A stretch of DNA of 64,000 bases. It comes from Paragorgia papillata (Eukaryota > Cnidaria > Anthozoa > Scleralcyonacea > Coralliidae). The stretch spans positions 186,001 through 250,000 of the forward strand of contig JAWNZC010000111.1 of NCBI GenBank assembly GCA_035771165.1, in the 5' to 3' direction. Of the stretch, positions 10,682 to 21,767 are shown in pieces (within the stretch, counting starts at the first letter, position 1; the number at the start of each line of letters is the position of its first letter). Under the pieces are notes generated by a model. It was not told the origin of the DNA. It was given only the letters and a program-made list of their open reading frames with translations, and did no database searches. The position numbers were made by a program, and so were the translations under genes.

Positions 10682-11967
10682 CTAATCTTCTGCACTATCG
10701 CTTGACATATCATCAACTACAAGTAATAATTCATTGGAATTGTTTGTAAGAGATTCTTCAGAGATATTTTCTGTTTCTCCCCGTAAAATCCTCTCATATT
10801 GTTTTTGTTGTTCTTTATGCTGCTCCAGACTCTTCATAAAGGCAAAACGTTCATATGCCCTGTCAAGAGCAAATTCCTTTCTGGAACTTTTAAGAGGAAT
10901 GTATTTTGTTTTCTTCATCCCCTGAAAACCAAACTCATCAGCAAATAAATCTAAATTACTTGCAACACCAACTGTCTTGCACTGGTTTTCATGGGAGATT
11001 CAGGGGCGGATCCAGGAATTTTCATACGTTAGTCAAAATTTTAGTTGTCAACACTCAGGGGGGGGGGGGATTTTTTTGGGGGGTTGTATGATTCATCAGA
11101 GAACAGACCAGGTATTCAGTATTAAATTAAAAATTAACTGGCTTAAAGCAGGAGTTTACAGTTTATTTCACATGATCGTATTACACCACACCATGCTGTC
11201 CACTCAATTGATAGCCTAACATTAGCAACAAAATAGACTATAAAATACAATGCCACATATTTAGTTCGGTGAATAAATATATAGAATAATAGATAATATA
11301 TATTTATGACACTAGTCAATATGCCCATCAGTTAAACCATTTTCTTCTGCAAAGCCAAAGGCAATTTTGGCAGCCTGGCAGGTTATGATCGTATTACACC
11401 AGACCATGCTGTCGGTCTATTGATAGCCTAAGAAAACAGACTAAATACAAATATACAATGCCACTTATTTTGTTCGGTCACTTCGGTGAATAAATATATA
11501 GAATAATCGATACCTAAGTCGAAATCTTTAGCTGATATTAATTGATATAATGCTGCTTTTATAATGCATTTATATGATTTAGATATTAATAACCTTTTGA
11601 CCGCAAAAATATGCTAATTTGGGTAAATTCCATCGAGATTATCATATACAAGCCTAAATATTAAAATCGGCGCACAGCTTGTTCTGTTAATAGACATTCT
11701 GAAACAAGACAAAATATGTTTAATTTACCTTATAGCAGTACAGGACTTGTTCTATTGATCTCGAACACACTTCGGGATTAAACTCTCGGCACCAAAATTT
11801 CTACTGAGGCAGAAGTTCGTGCTGTTTATCGCACTCAAAAGCTCTTCAACAGAATTCTTCGGCGAAGCGTCGATTCGCTTCATCAGATCAGCATAAATTT
11901 CTTGTAGACATTTTTGATCGTTCCCCGCAAACGCAGACTGAACAGTATCGTAAATACTACAAGACAT
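10682..11967 (-). pseudogene. Two-exon gene of unknown function with a 1-nt deletion
   Basis: Exon 1 is 11967-11729 and exon 2 is 10981-10682, joined by AAG|GTAAAT and AAAACCAG. Exon 1 is 239 bases. Its frame changes at the A4 run 11794-11797 (T4 on the coding strand), and one extra base there would restore phase 0 to exon 2. The would-be product is about 179 aa. It has a helical N-terminus (QKCLQEIYADLMKRID), a Cys-rich middle in the downstream frame (FWCREFNPEVCSRSIEQVLYCYK followed by C) with a CxxC across the exon junction, a lysine-rich coiled-coil-like segment (MKSLEQHKEQQKQYERIL) and an acidic end. The intron holds repeats. Function unknown. The lesion could be real decay or a sequencing error in a short homopolymer. 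Confidence 0.6.
10986..11470. repeat. Repeat-filled intron: GGGGCGGATCCAGG end and a diverged direct repeat
   Basis: GGGGCGGATCCAGGAATTTTC at about 11002 resembles a common animal MITE end and is followed by a G-run at 11058-11087. Two diverged direct copies of GATCGTATTACACCA-CCATGCTGTC occur at about 11174 and 11386, each followed by GATAGCCTAA and later by TTCGGTGAATAAATATATAG. Non-coding. Confidence 0.5.
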
Positions 11968-12084
11968 TGCTGTTTAAATTCTTTCTACTCTAACATGGGA
12001 CTTCGAATTGAACCTCAGTGGCCAAGCAGCGATCAGAAAGGCTGGATTCGTCAGACCTTGAGTGTATACAGCAAGATCATATCC

Positions 12085-12300
12085 CACGCTGCGAATCGGT
12101 CAAGATCGGTCAAAAAATGTGACCAATAAGAATACGAAAATTTTTTTAATTAGCCAATCAGATAGCTTGTATACGAGCGCCCCTGATTCCTAAATCGGTC
12201 AGAACTCCCCACAGATCGGTCAAAATTGCTGATCTCCATGGAGATGAGCATATTGACCAATCAGATGGCTAGAATCTGACTCAGAGCGGTCAAAACTCAC
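12085..12300. promoter_or_regulatory. Cluster of CGGTCA motifs upstream of the 11967 start
   Basis: Between the end of one minus-strand gene (12447) and the start of the next (11967) there are at least five CGGTCA copies (near 12095, 12105, 12195, 12213, 12285) plus TGACC in the opposite sense (12119, 12253). The spacing is irregular. Candidate binding sites for an element-encoded or host factor. This is inference from repetition only. Confidence 0.35.
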
Positions 12301-12446
12301 GCGTAAGTCCGCTGTTCGTTGACTTGATAATATTACTTTACAGAAACTCAGCCGCAGCATGAAACTTGATAACTGGACTACAATGGTGCCGCTGCTTGAA
12401 AATAGATAACTCATCATAACTGGACTATCATTCGAATTTTAATTAA

Positions 12447-13996
12447 TTAACTATTTAACTCCGCAATTTTTACGTTAGTCGCGTGACTGGTTTGACGACC
12501 CCTATCGGAAATTTTTTGCAAATCATCACCTGTGGCGTACTTAATTTCTTCCTCTGATTCTGTAACAGAGTTTAGGGCCAAATCCAATTTTCGCAATAAA
12601 TTTCTGTCTTTGAAACATATCCACTTAATGTTTAGCTCATCATGGGTTTCTTAAAAGAATTTAAAACACTTTTAAATATCAAGTTAAGAGATTTGTCATG
12701 GTACACATAAATATCAAGTTAAGAGATTGATCATGGTATACGTTATTATTGCATTGTAACCCATTAATTCCTGCCTGGGATACTGCCTCAGCTAGACCTT
12801 TCCTTCTGCATAATAAAATAATCTGCCATTAGCCACAATGAAATAAAGGATACTTGAACAATAAAACCCAAAAAATTACCGCAATGGAATCATTGCAGTC
12901 AAACTAAATATCTTAATTTATATGGAACACTTACCGATCTTGGTGTCTTTGTAGATAAGCTCTTTCACTGGACGCTGGGGTTTTACTGCTTCATCTTCAT
13001 TGAAGTATTTCTCAATATTAGTTATGTCCGCTTCTCGCCATCATCCACGTACTGTGAAATCCCACATCTTGCCTTGTTTTACCTTTTCTTTCTGCAACTT
13101 GGAAAGGCTTAGGTGCCTCAATGAAGTGCGACATATCTGCATGTTATCTTGATAGGTAATCACTGGCTGGGTACTGCATAAACGCTGGAGTATGATATCC
13201 TTGTAATTCATCAGCTGACTTTTAAGAACACCAACTCTAAAAAAACAACAATGAATAGAAGTACCAGTACTGGTATACTAAATTATTGCTGTTTTTTTTC
13301 ACAGTCTGGATTCGGACTGTGGTTTGTCAATTGAATACCCCTGGTAAAAAATAATAATCATTATGATAAGAACAGGGAAAAGAAATACATGTACTTAGAA
13401 AAAAAGAGTTTATAGATACAAGGTCATTGAAAACCTATATAATTTATACTGATTATTCACTTACAATATGGGATATGATTCTGATAAGCCGAGGCGTTGG
13501 AGAACTCGTATCATTGCTGGTCCAGCACCATAGCAAATAGACAATAAACCAAACAGGATTGGAATGTCATTTTTGCTGTGTTGGTCCCTAATATCCAATA
13601 AAGAAGCCAAGAGATGTACAGATGCTTTCATCTTGAGATCATCAGTTTTTAAAATGTTTCTGGAGGTGTTGTGTGAAAGAACAAGCTGTTCCAGTATATT
13701 TGTTATTGTTGGGCATGTAGTTTTGACATTTGCAACCAACTTCTGAAACAACAGTGGATCAAACACATCTGAAATGTCACTTGTTTTGTTGTCTTTATGT
13801 TGAAATTAAAAAGTTTCTTTGCCTTTTCCACTTCTGAATTGATGGCATGTCTTTCTGATAATGACAGTAATCCACCAAGAAGCCTTCCACTTCCAATAAT
13901 ATCTTGTTGCAAAGAAATAACATCTTCTTGCAACTTTATAATTTTCTGAACACGAATAACATAATCAGTAATATATTTCTTCAAATCAATAAGCAT
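12447..13996 (-). pseudogene. DUF6589-N-like gene with a frameshift and a stop, three exons seen
   Basis: Exons: 13996-13465, 13236-12935 and 12649-12447. The junctions (ATATT|GTAAGT, TTTTTTTAG, ATCG|GTAAGT, TTCTTTTAAG) are canonical, and all phases agree once one base is added to the first exon near the AATTTC at about 13800. A second lesion is an in-frame TGA in exon 2 (about 13030, after DFTVRG). The intended product is about 345 aa: an N-terminal helical segment (VIRVQKIIKLQEDVISLQQD), then ILFGLLSICYGAGPAMIRVL and LGLSESYPIL, then a YQDN motif. LLFGLL-x-YGAG, GLS-x-S and YDN in this order recall the region preceding DUF6589 in cnidarian and fungal proteins. That is recall, not a search. 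Same strand as its neighbours and probably a decayed component of the transposition set. Confidence 0.6.
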
Positions 13997-13999
13997 TTT

Positions 14000-14480
14000 T
14001 GAAGGTTATAAGCATTTTTCAATAATGGTATGGATTTTTCTTATGTATATTCAGTCAAAGAGCCAGCTCTCAACATTGCAATTCCAAAGAACTAAGATAA
14101 AATCATCAATGTGGAAGGGATAAAAACTTTTTTCCTTATTAACATTTCGGGCCCACACCCTTCTTCAGATATATACAGTATGTATATATATATACATATA
14201 TACTAGTTGAAAAAATTTTTGAACAAAAACATATATAAATATATATATATATGTTTTGCCTTTTTGTCATACTCTTTTTGACAGGAGCTTTGTTTTATTA
14301 CACAATAAAGTTGTAGTGCACTATTGGTTTTATTATTAGTACATCTCAATAGAGGTATCTTTATTAGGTGAATTAGCGGACACATAATTATTCTGACCAC
14401 ATTAAATCTGACCACAGTCATTAAATAACAACCGAGACTAATTGTTACACGTTGCATATACAGTTATCTCTAAATCTGTT
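14000..14480. repeat. Diverged element end with (TA)n and AT-rich repeats
   Basis: AACATTTCGGGCCCACACCCTTCTTCAG at about 14146 has the look of a Penelope-like element end. The block 14200-14330, with GAACAAAAACATATATAAATAT and GACAGGAGCTTTGTTTTATT, recurs inverted at about 23828-24225. Non-coding. Confidence 0.45.
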
Positions 14481-14730
14481 CTCAGATGCAAAATATTCTT
14501 CCAGAGTTCCCCTCAAACTTTTACAAAAAATAGCGTTGATGCACTCATCCATAGTTCATACATGTACAGATATACTCTTGGTGTGTCTGAAAAAACGCGT
14601 ATGGGGAAAGCTACTCTGAGGATGAACACCTTTCAAAGACGAAGTCAACATCTTTGAAAGCATGAAAACGCGGTTGCTTGAGATTGATGTCAACAGACAC
14701 TGCAATCCGTGTTTAGCATGCAGCACTTTA

Positions 14731-15212
14731 GGGGCTGTTTACATGGGAGGCAGGACGTGACGTTAAACGGGATCTCGCCTGCATGTATATCTCTCATATG
14801 TATCCCGTTCCGTTTATATGGAAAGATGTTTGCTGGGTCGTTTTTCGTCCCGTCCCAGCAAAGCGGGATCCCGGTTTCCTCAACCGGCGGGATCCCAGCT
14901 TGTGTGGGACAATTTTCGCCATGTAAATGCCATGTCCCACCTATAACCGGGACGATATGACGGATACCGTTTCGAGTATTTATTTTGATTCTTAAACTGT
15001 TTATTCGATACAAATGAGTGATAACGGCTAGTAGAAGGACAGCAGCTCTTTATAATACGTCAAATTCTATTTATTTCTCTGTTATGCTATGGTTTTTACA
15101 TCTTTCTAGCTGTGTTGTGAAACGTCCCGGTCGCAGTTGTTCCGCCTGAAAACATTCTCATATAAACCCGGGATGAAAAACGTCCCGTCACGCCTTCCAT
15201 ATAAACAGCCCC
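14731..15212. mobile_element. PIF/Harbinger-like MITE with TTA duplication
   Basis: Ends GGGGCTGTTTACATGG and CCATATAAACAGCCCC are inverted repeats, flanked by TTA on both sides (14728-14730 and 15213-15215). TIR sequence and 3-bp TTA duplication are typical of PIF/Harbinger. 482 bp, no transposase. Confidence 0.75.
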
Positions 15213-15521
15213 TTAAAGTAAACTATTTGATATCATCGTCAAATATCAAATACGTATGTCATTTAGCAGTGAATTTTGTGCTAATTTTAAATGTATTGTC
15301 GACCATTGTCGTCCAAACGTCTTAAGGTCTCTGGCGTCATGCATGATAATAACTGAAATTACTAAAATTTGCATTTGCTAACTGTCAAAATATGCCCGAC
15401 AGCGTTTATATCGATGTTTGCATTCAATCCCTTGACATTCAGAAGACAAAGATTAGCAGCCAGATTCTTTTGTTAAAGTTCCCCTAACATGGCCGCCGTG
15501 ACGTCAAGTGGAAACAAAGAA

Positions 15522-15638
15522 TAATCCCCGAGCCCGGGCGTAGGGCCGAAGGCCCGGAGCCCGGTGAGGGTGCTAATCTCGACATGCGTGTAGTCCACTT
15601 TACACGCGTGGAGAAAAAGCGAGGGAGACGAAATCTGG

Positions 15639-15710
<72 letters not shown>

Positions 15711-18104
15711 GCACGGTGTCACGCGGTAAGAATAGTTGGACACTGGTGACTAGCGACGAAGAAAACAATATTAAAACTCTCAAACAAATAGTGTTTTGCT
15801 TTCGTTTATTTAAAGGAAACGAAATGAAATGGAGCACGAAGAAAAGGATACAAACAACCCGTTTAATATATCTTGAAGAGAAACCAGAGAACTTGAAGAA
15901 ACCAAACGCCGTATGGTAAACAAAAACTCGATCTGCAGTGTATGTAGCCCTGGTTTGAAGACACTCGGTGAGTCCATGGTCAAATTAATCGTCTTAAAGT
16001 GGTTAACGGTAGGATTCTTGTTGTTTTCAAGTTTTCGCTTAACCTAAACAATATTCAGCTTCACGTTTTCGTGCTTTCCCTTTGCTCATCCAAACCATAA
16101 GTCAGCTTAACTAAAGCTAACTTAAAACACTACCTTTAAGGCTTATATTAACCGTGGTGGACGTGCATGCACTTTTTATTTATATTAAAAATACTCATGG
16201 GCTTTGTTGGTTTTCTTGGCTGTGTTTCGACTGAAACGTCTTTTGAATTCTTCTTTCTGGAATCCGACTCTACTGAATTGTTTTTATCTCAGACTCTATT
16301 ATAAATGTAATTTCTGAGCTGTTAATTACTTTTAATACTGCCTTTGCAAAATGTACATGCATAGAGAAGCCATTTAAAGGCTTGCTAAAATTAATCCCAT
16401 TTGAAACCTCCTAAAAACAATATATTTTTTACAACCAGAATTTAATAATGAAATCTAAATTTTGCTTTGATATGTTCAACTTTCATTAAATGATTTAAAT
16501 CAGTTTTCTCATCCTATCGACCTATCCATAAATTGTATAATTTAATATCCCAAGGATTTAACATCATTTGTTTTTATATCTGTTTGTTTTTGTATTGGCT
16601 GTATATTAGGATTTAGGAGTGCTTATTTTAATCAGGGGGTGGGTGGGTGTTTTAAAAAAGAATGTAAAAGCGGGCGAGGGGTTGTTGCGTTCATGTATTT
16701 CTAGTTATACATATAATTATCTAATTGACGTATAATCAAGTGAAGACTTCGTGATTGATTGAATTTTATGCAGCCCCGCTCGACAATTTTAGCTTCCCAC
16801 GGTCATGCAACAATGGTCTACAGTACAGACCTTCGGTGGAGAGTCGTGTATTTTTGGTATGGGAAGCTTAAAACGGTATCGTATATTGCAACAAAGCTAA
16901 AAATTTCGAAATCAACTGTGCGTCGTATAATTGCACGCTACGATACTTTCGGAGAAGTTCGCCATGAGAAAATAGGCCGCCCAGATGTATCTCAACTGAT
17001 GACTAGGACACAACTGCTGGTGTTGATGGAGTATGTCTTGGAACACGAGTCAGCATATCTTAGAGAGATGTGCCATCATATAGAAGAAATAACTGGATCA
17101 GCATATAATACTAGAAATACATGAACGCAACAACCCCTCGCCCGCTTTTACATTCTTTTTTAAAACACCCACCCACCCCCTGATTAAAATAAGCACTCCT
17201 AAATCCTAATATACAGCCAATACAAAAACAAACAGATATAAAAACAAATGATGTTAAATCCTTGGGATATTAAATTATACAATTTATGGATAGGTCGATA
17301 GGATGAGAAAACTGATTTAAATCATTTAATGAAAGTTGAACATATCAAAGCAAAATTTAGATTTCATTATTAAATTCTGGTTGTAAAAAATATATTGTTT
17401 TTAGGAGGTTTCAAATGGGATTAATTTTAGCAAGCCTTTAAATGGCTTCTCTATGCATGTACATTTTGCAAAGGCAGTATTAAAAGTAATTAACAGCTCA
17501 GAAATTACATTTATAATAGAGTCTGAGATAAAAACAATTCAGTAGAGTCGGATTCCAGAAAGAAGAATTCAAAAGACGTTTCAGTCGAAACACAGCCAAG
17601 AAAACCAACAAAGCCCATGAGTATTTTTAATATAAATAAAAAGTGCATGCACGTCCACCACGGTTAATATAAGCCTTAAAGGTAGTGTTTTAAGTTAGCT
17701 TTAGTTAAGCTGACTTATGGTTTGGATGAGCAAAGGGAAAGCACGAAAACGTGAAGCTGAATATTGTTTAGGTTAAGCGAAAACTTGAAAACAACAAGAA
17801 TCCTACCGTTAACCACTTTAAGACGATTAATTTGACCATGGACTCACCGAGTGTCTTCAAACCAGGGCTACATACACTGCAGATCGAGTTTTTGTTTACC
17901 ATACGGCGTTTGGTTTCTTCAAGTTCTCTGGTTTCTCTTCAAGATATATTAAACGGGTTGTTTGTATCCTTTTCTTCGTGCTCCATTTCATTTCGTTTCC
18001 TTTAAATAAACGAAAGCAAAACGCTATTTGTTTGAGAGTTTTAATATTGTTTTCTTCGTCGCTAGTCACCAGTGTCCAACTATTCTTACCGCGTGACACC
18101 GTGC

Positions 18105-18158
<54 letters not shown>

Positions 18159-18273
18159 CCAGATTTCGTCTCCCTCGCTTTTTCTCCACGCGTGTAAAGT
18201 GGACTACACGCATGTCGAGATTAGCACCCTCACCGGGCTCCGGGCCTTCGGCCCTACGCCCGGGCTCGGGGAT
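15522..18273. repeat. 2.75-kb palindrome (inverted duplication) splitting a transposase gene
   Basis: Left arm 15522-16705 and right arm 17110-18273 are near-identical inverted copies around a 404-bp spacer. They differ mainly in (TA)n length (15646-15705 against 18110-18150) and a few substitutions. Outer ends carry CCCCGAGCCCGGGC; inner ends carry CATGTATTTCTAGT. The spacer encodes the N-terminus of an IS630/Tc1-like transposase, whose next codons resume just outside the right arm. The right arm is therefore an inverted insertion inside the coding region. Confidence 0.85.
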
Positions 18274-20131
18274 AAAAAGTGTATGGAATATATTGACACG
18301 CTACAAGTATACACGCAAGAAAGTGAGTAAATTCAGCTTCCTTTGGCTCTAGCATTATATGACTTCTATATGACTATGTTCCGTAGAACATCAGTTTATA
18401 ATTATGTTACTCGTTTATAACTTTAGCGTTAAATCGTGATTATATTTCTTGATTTCAAGATTAAAAAGATCGCCTTAACAAAGAAACCAGAGCTTGTTCG
18501 CGAATTTCAACACAACGTGTCCGTTTTTAGAGCAGAGGAGATAATATTCATTGATGAATCGTTTTGTGTAGGTCAAGCTTTGAAGATGCTTTTTGCATAT
18601 GTCATAAAGATTACTACACATGTTGAAGCTTAATTGTGCTTTTGTTTGAATTATCTTACAGCATAGAGGAATAACACGTAACTACGGCTACAGTGTTAGG
18701 GGTCAAACAGCTTCTGGTCATTATGTTTCATCATGGGCACCACGAGTAACTGCTATGGCTGCAGTGGCACACGAGGGTATACTTGCCGTAACACTCAACA
18801 CTAAAACGTTTAATGCCAGACGATTTTTACGTTTTCTCAGGAATGAAATTGTTCCCAGGCTTCAACCATATGATGGAATTAATTCCAATTCAGTGGTTAT
18901 AATGCATCAGTCAATATTAACCCCCACCCCCCCCACCCCGGGGAAAGGTGGGGATAGTAGGGGGAATAGTAGGGGATTTGATGGGAATGTGTTCCCAAGG
19001 CTCTGGGGCATTTGCAGGAGTTTGATCGTTGGGGATCCCCAGGGGTAGGGGCTATGGTAGGGGCTTCGTATAGTGTCTGCAGTCTTTATGGTCAGCAGCC
19101 GTACACAAGAAAGCTTAATAGAAGCCACGAGCTAGGCATCGGATATTTTCATCCTTTTGGATCGCCAGCAGAGGATCGCCAGTTTGAAATTCTATTTTCT
19201 CGGGTAAGTTGTCTTTTACATATCTATTTATAGTATTTTTTACTAATATTAATAAAATTTTGGCCGTCTCACAATATGTATATTAAAAAGGAGCATTCAC
19301 TCACAAACTCGTTAATAATTCATAAGAAGGATCAAAGGATATAAATTATATTTTAATAATATGCATTAATGCATACCTTTACAAGACGAAACAATCCTCA
19401 TTAATAGACTCATAGTTTATAAAACAAAGAAAAACAGTAGCGTGAAGTGTATTTGGTCTTGGATATGGACGAAACACTCAAACACTGAACACACTGAACT
19501 GCACAACAGCAAACTGACATTTCGATTTTCTCCTATAAATGTTTATAAACTATTATTATATTATTAGCTGTGACCTCATGGTTTGTGAAGGCCCTTGCTC
19601 AAAAGCCTTGCTCTTGGCAGTACACCAGTAATAAGACCAGTATTTAATAAAACACAACCATTTAGATTTGTATATACCCAATATTTTTAAAACACTGCCT
19701 ATTGAAAATAGATTTTTATAAATACTCAAATGTCATAAATATTGTTCAGATATACTATATATAGGTACAATATCTCAAAGTTTGTGTAGATAGTGTGTTG
19801 TACCGTTGTCTGTATGTTTATTTAAAGGACATATATGGAGAAGGCATTCTCCACACATGTTTGTAGTCTGGATCTTGACCAGTTCCTTATATTGATTTTT
19901 TAAGAGAATATGGATTGGGAAAAATTCTTTGTTGGTTGTGGTGTGGCGAGTGATAGTACAGGCAGATATGCCCAAATTTTTAATGAAAACAGGTAGATGT
20001 ATAAATATTGGTTCTCATAAAAATATCTAACAATATCTTTGACAGGGTAGTAATTGCTGTACACCGTTAATTACTGTAATTAGAAATGTGTTTAGAATTG
20101 TTTAATCATTGTTATTAAATTATCCTTTTAG

Positions 20132-20281
20132 AGTTTTACTGTACTTGTGGCCAGGGAGAGTATGGCACGATGATCGCGTGTGACAGTCCCGACTGCCAAA
20201 TTGTGTGGTTTCACATTGATTGTGTGGGCCTGAAGGCGGATAATGTCCCTGATGACAAATGGTTTTGTACTATTTGTAAAG
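20132..20281 (+). pseudogene. PHD-finger exon (ING-like) inside the nested element
   Basis: An exon bounded by CCTTTTAG and AAAG|GTTTGC encodes [20 protein letters not shown] followed by [13 protein letters not shown] and WFCTICK. The C4-H-C3 spacing and the order MIACD-x-DC-x(4)-WFH-x-DCVGL match ING-type PHD fingers, which bind histone H3 tails. A preceding open segment near 19020-19204 ends at a GTAAGT, but its phase does not fit this exon, so the rest of the gene is not recovered. Likely a captured or residual fragment; transposons with PHD fingers exist, so it might also be a native domain of the element. Confidence 0.6.
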
Positions 20282-20501
20282 GTTTGCATGTTATTGCTTA
20301 TGTACTTTTATGCCAAAATAATTTATTATCCAACTTGGTTTAGTGTCCTACGATGTAGTACAGTAGGTTTATATTTGGACTCTGAAAAAATGGTTTAAAA
20401 CCGGGGTTTTCCACACGCTTTTCTTCCATGGTCATTTTGAAATCCTTTGGAGCTTGTTTGGTGAAGAAAGTACAGTTTTTGTAGAGTTGGATAATAAATA
20501 T

Positions 20502-20653
20502 CTTATTAGACAGTTTAGTGTACAGTACGGCTGGATATTTTACTCATTTTTTGTATTTTGGCTCACCCTCATTTTTTGTATTTTGGCTCACCACAAAATA
20601 CGGTATGACTTGTAAAATATCCAGCCGTACTGTACACTAAACTGTCTAATAAG
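20502..20653. repeat. Foldback hairpin with internal 25-bp direct repeat
   Basis: Arms of about 41 bases start CTTATTAGACAGTTTAGTGT and end with the complement. The loop holds two tandem copies of CTCATTTTTTGTATTTTGGC. Non-coding MITE nested in the C-rich-TIR element. Confidence 0.75.
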
Positions 20654-21767
20654 GTATATATAATATAGAATCACTTAGTTAATTTCGATTTCGTTATTTT
20701 CTTTATTTCAGATTGATCACCTATTCAGACAATTTCTTGGATGAACAACAGTTTATATTTGTTATTTGTTAATTGTTATTACTTCATAAATAAAACTCTG
20801 TCTATTAACATTCGGTTTATGTTATCTGCTTTTATAATCAGCGACGGCCCCAGGTAGGGGGCTATTTGTTGAGTTTTGTTTTTGAAATCATTCCCCAGGT
20901 ATGGGGGCTTTGGTGTGTATTTGGGTGGTGGCAAAAACAAATCCGCACCTTTCCCCGGGGTGGGGGGGGTGGGGGTTAATATTGACTCATGCATAATGGC
21001 AAGTAATTCTCCTTATTTTTTGACAGCGTATACTGTATGTGCACAATGTTGCATGTTAGAGGTAAAGAAGTAAAGTTCGTATCCACTATATCTTGTTTTG
21101 TTTTGTTTTGTGTTGTTTTGTTATTTAATCTGTATACTTTTTCTTTACAAAAACATATAGATAACCATGCTGCTCACCATGTTCCCGAAGTCGAGGAAAT
21201 CATAAGCAACACAGGGGCTATTTTAATATACCTTCCTCCTTACAGCCCAGAACTAAATCCAATAGAAGGTGTTTTTGCGATTGTGCAGCAATGGCTTCGT
21301 GAAAACCAAGAAGTGTTGCTCATTACCGACGACGTTATTTCGGTTGTGTTTCAAGCCTTTCTTCAAGTCACCAAAGAAAATGTTCAATCTCTTTATGAAC
21401 ACTCTGGTTATTAGTAAACTCGAAAGTAATATGTACATTATATGGAAAAACGAGCGAGTGAAGTAAGCGTTCGGTTAATTGTCAATCAAATGTAAACTAA
21501 AACTTGCAATAATATAAAATTCCACACAATAAGAACACGATGTTCAACAATAAAGGCTTCTATTTCTTTAACGATGTGGAGGTTTTATTTCAAACGCATT
21601 AATACAAACCGTAATTCAAACTAAACAATTCACACTTTTGGTGCATTCTCCCACACAAATATTACAGCAAATTAGAGTAAATTCTCAAAGAACAAAGTCC
21701 GCAAAATTGACAACGAACATATAACTATGCTTGTTAAAATCATAACTTATGAAGGTCGTTGATTATT

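Larger units (their letters stand above)
18899..20997. mobile_element. Nested element with C-rich 48-bp TIRs and ATAAT duplication
   Basis: The element spans 18904-20992. Both ends read GCATNAGTCAATATTAACCC and continue into the same C-rich run and CCCCGGGGAAAGGT, with one mismatch over about 48 bp. ATAAT flanks both sides (18899-18903, 20993-20997). It lies inside the coding region of the IS630/Tc1-like transposase. The interior carries a PHD-finger exon and a further hairpin (20502-20653). No transposase was found, so it is probably non-autonomous with captured sequence. A 5-bp duplication does not settle the superfamily. Confidence 0.7.
16759..21414 (+). pseudogene. Interrupted IS630/Tc1-like DDE transposase
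   Basis: Pieces in order: 16795-17109 encodes a helix-turn-helix (KISKSTVRRIIARYDTFGEV) and GRPDVSQL; about 18275-18322 encodes VWNILTRYKYTRKK; 18460-18567 encodes IALTKKPELVREF and the first catalytic D (IIFIDES); 18662-18903 encodes GYSVRGQTASGHYVSSW through NEIVPRLQPYDG; 21161-21414 encodes NHAAHH and YLPPYSPELNPIEGVF (third catalytic E), then stop. Junctions 18322/18460 (GTGAGT, TTTCAAG) and 18567/18662 (GTAGGT, TTACAG) are good. The family is IS630/Tc1 with a DDE_3-type domain. The palindrome arm (17110-18273) and a nested element (18904-20992) break it. How the second catalytic D is encoded at the last junction is unclear. Probably inactive. Confidence 0.75.

Noticed and set aside
14690..15013. 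107-codon and 83-codon opposed frames
   Set aside because: Both fall in a Harbinger-like MITE with TTA duplication; no transposase similarity.
15584..15919. 111-codon open frame (and its mirror 18213-17896)
   Set aside because: Built across a (TA)n tract giving YIYIYI runs, present only because the palindrome arms are copies of one another; no domain.
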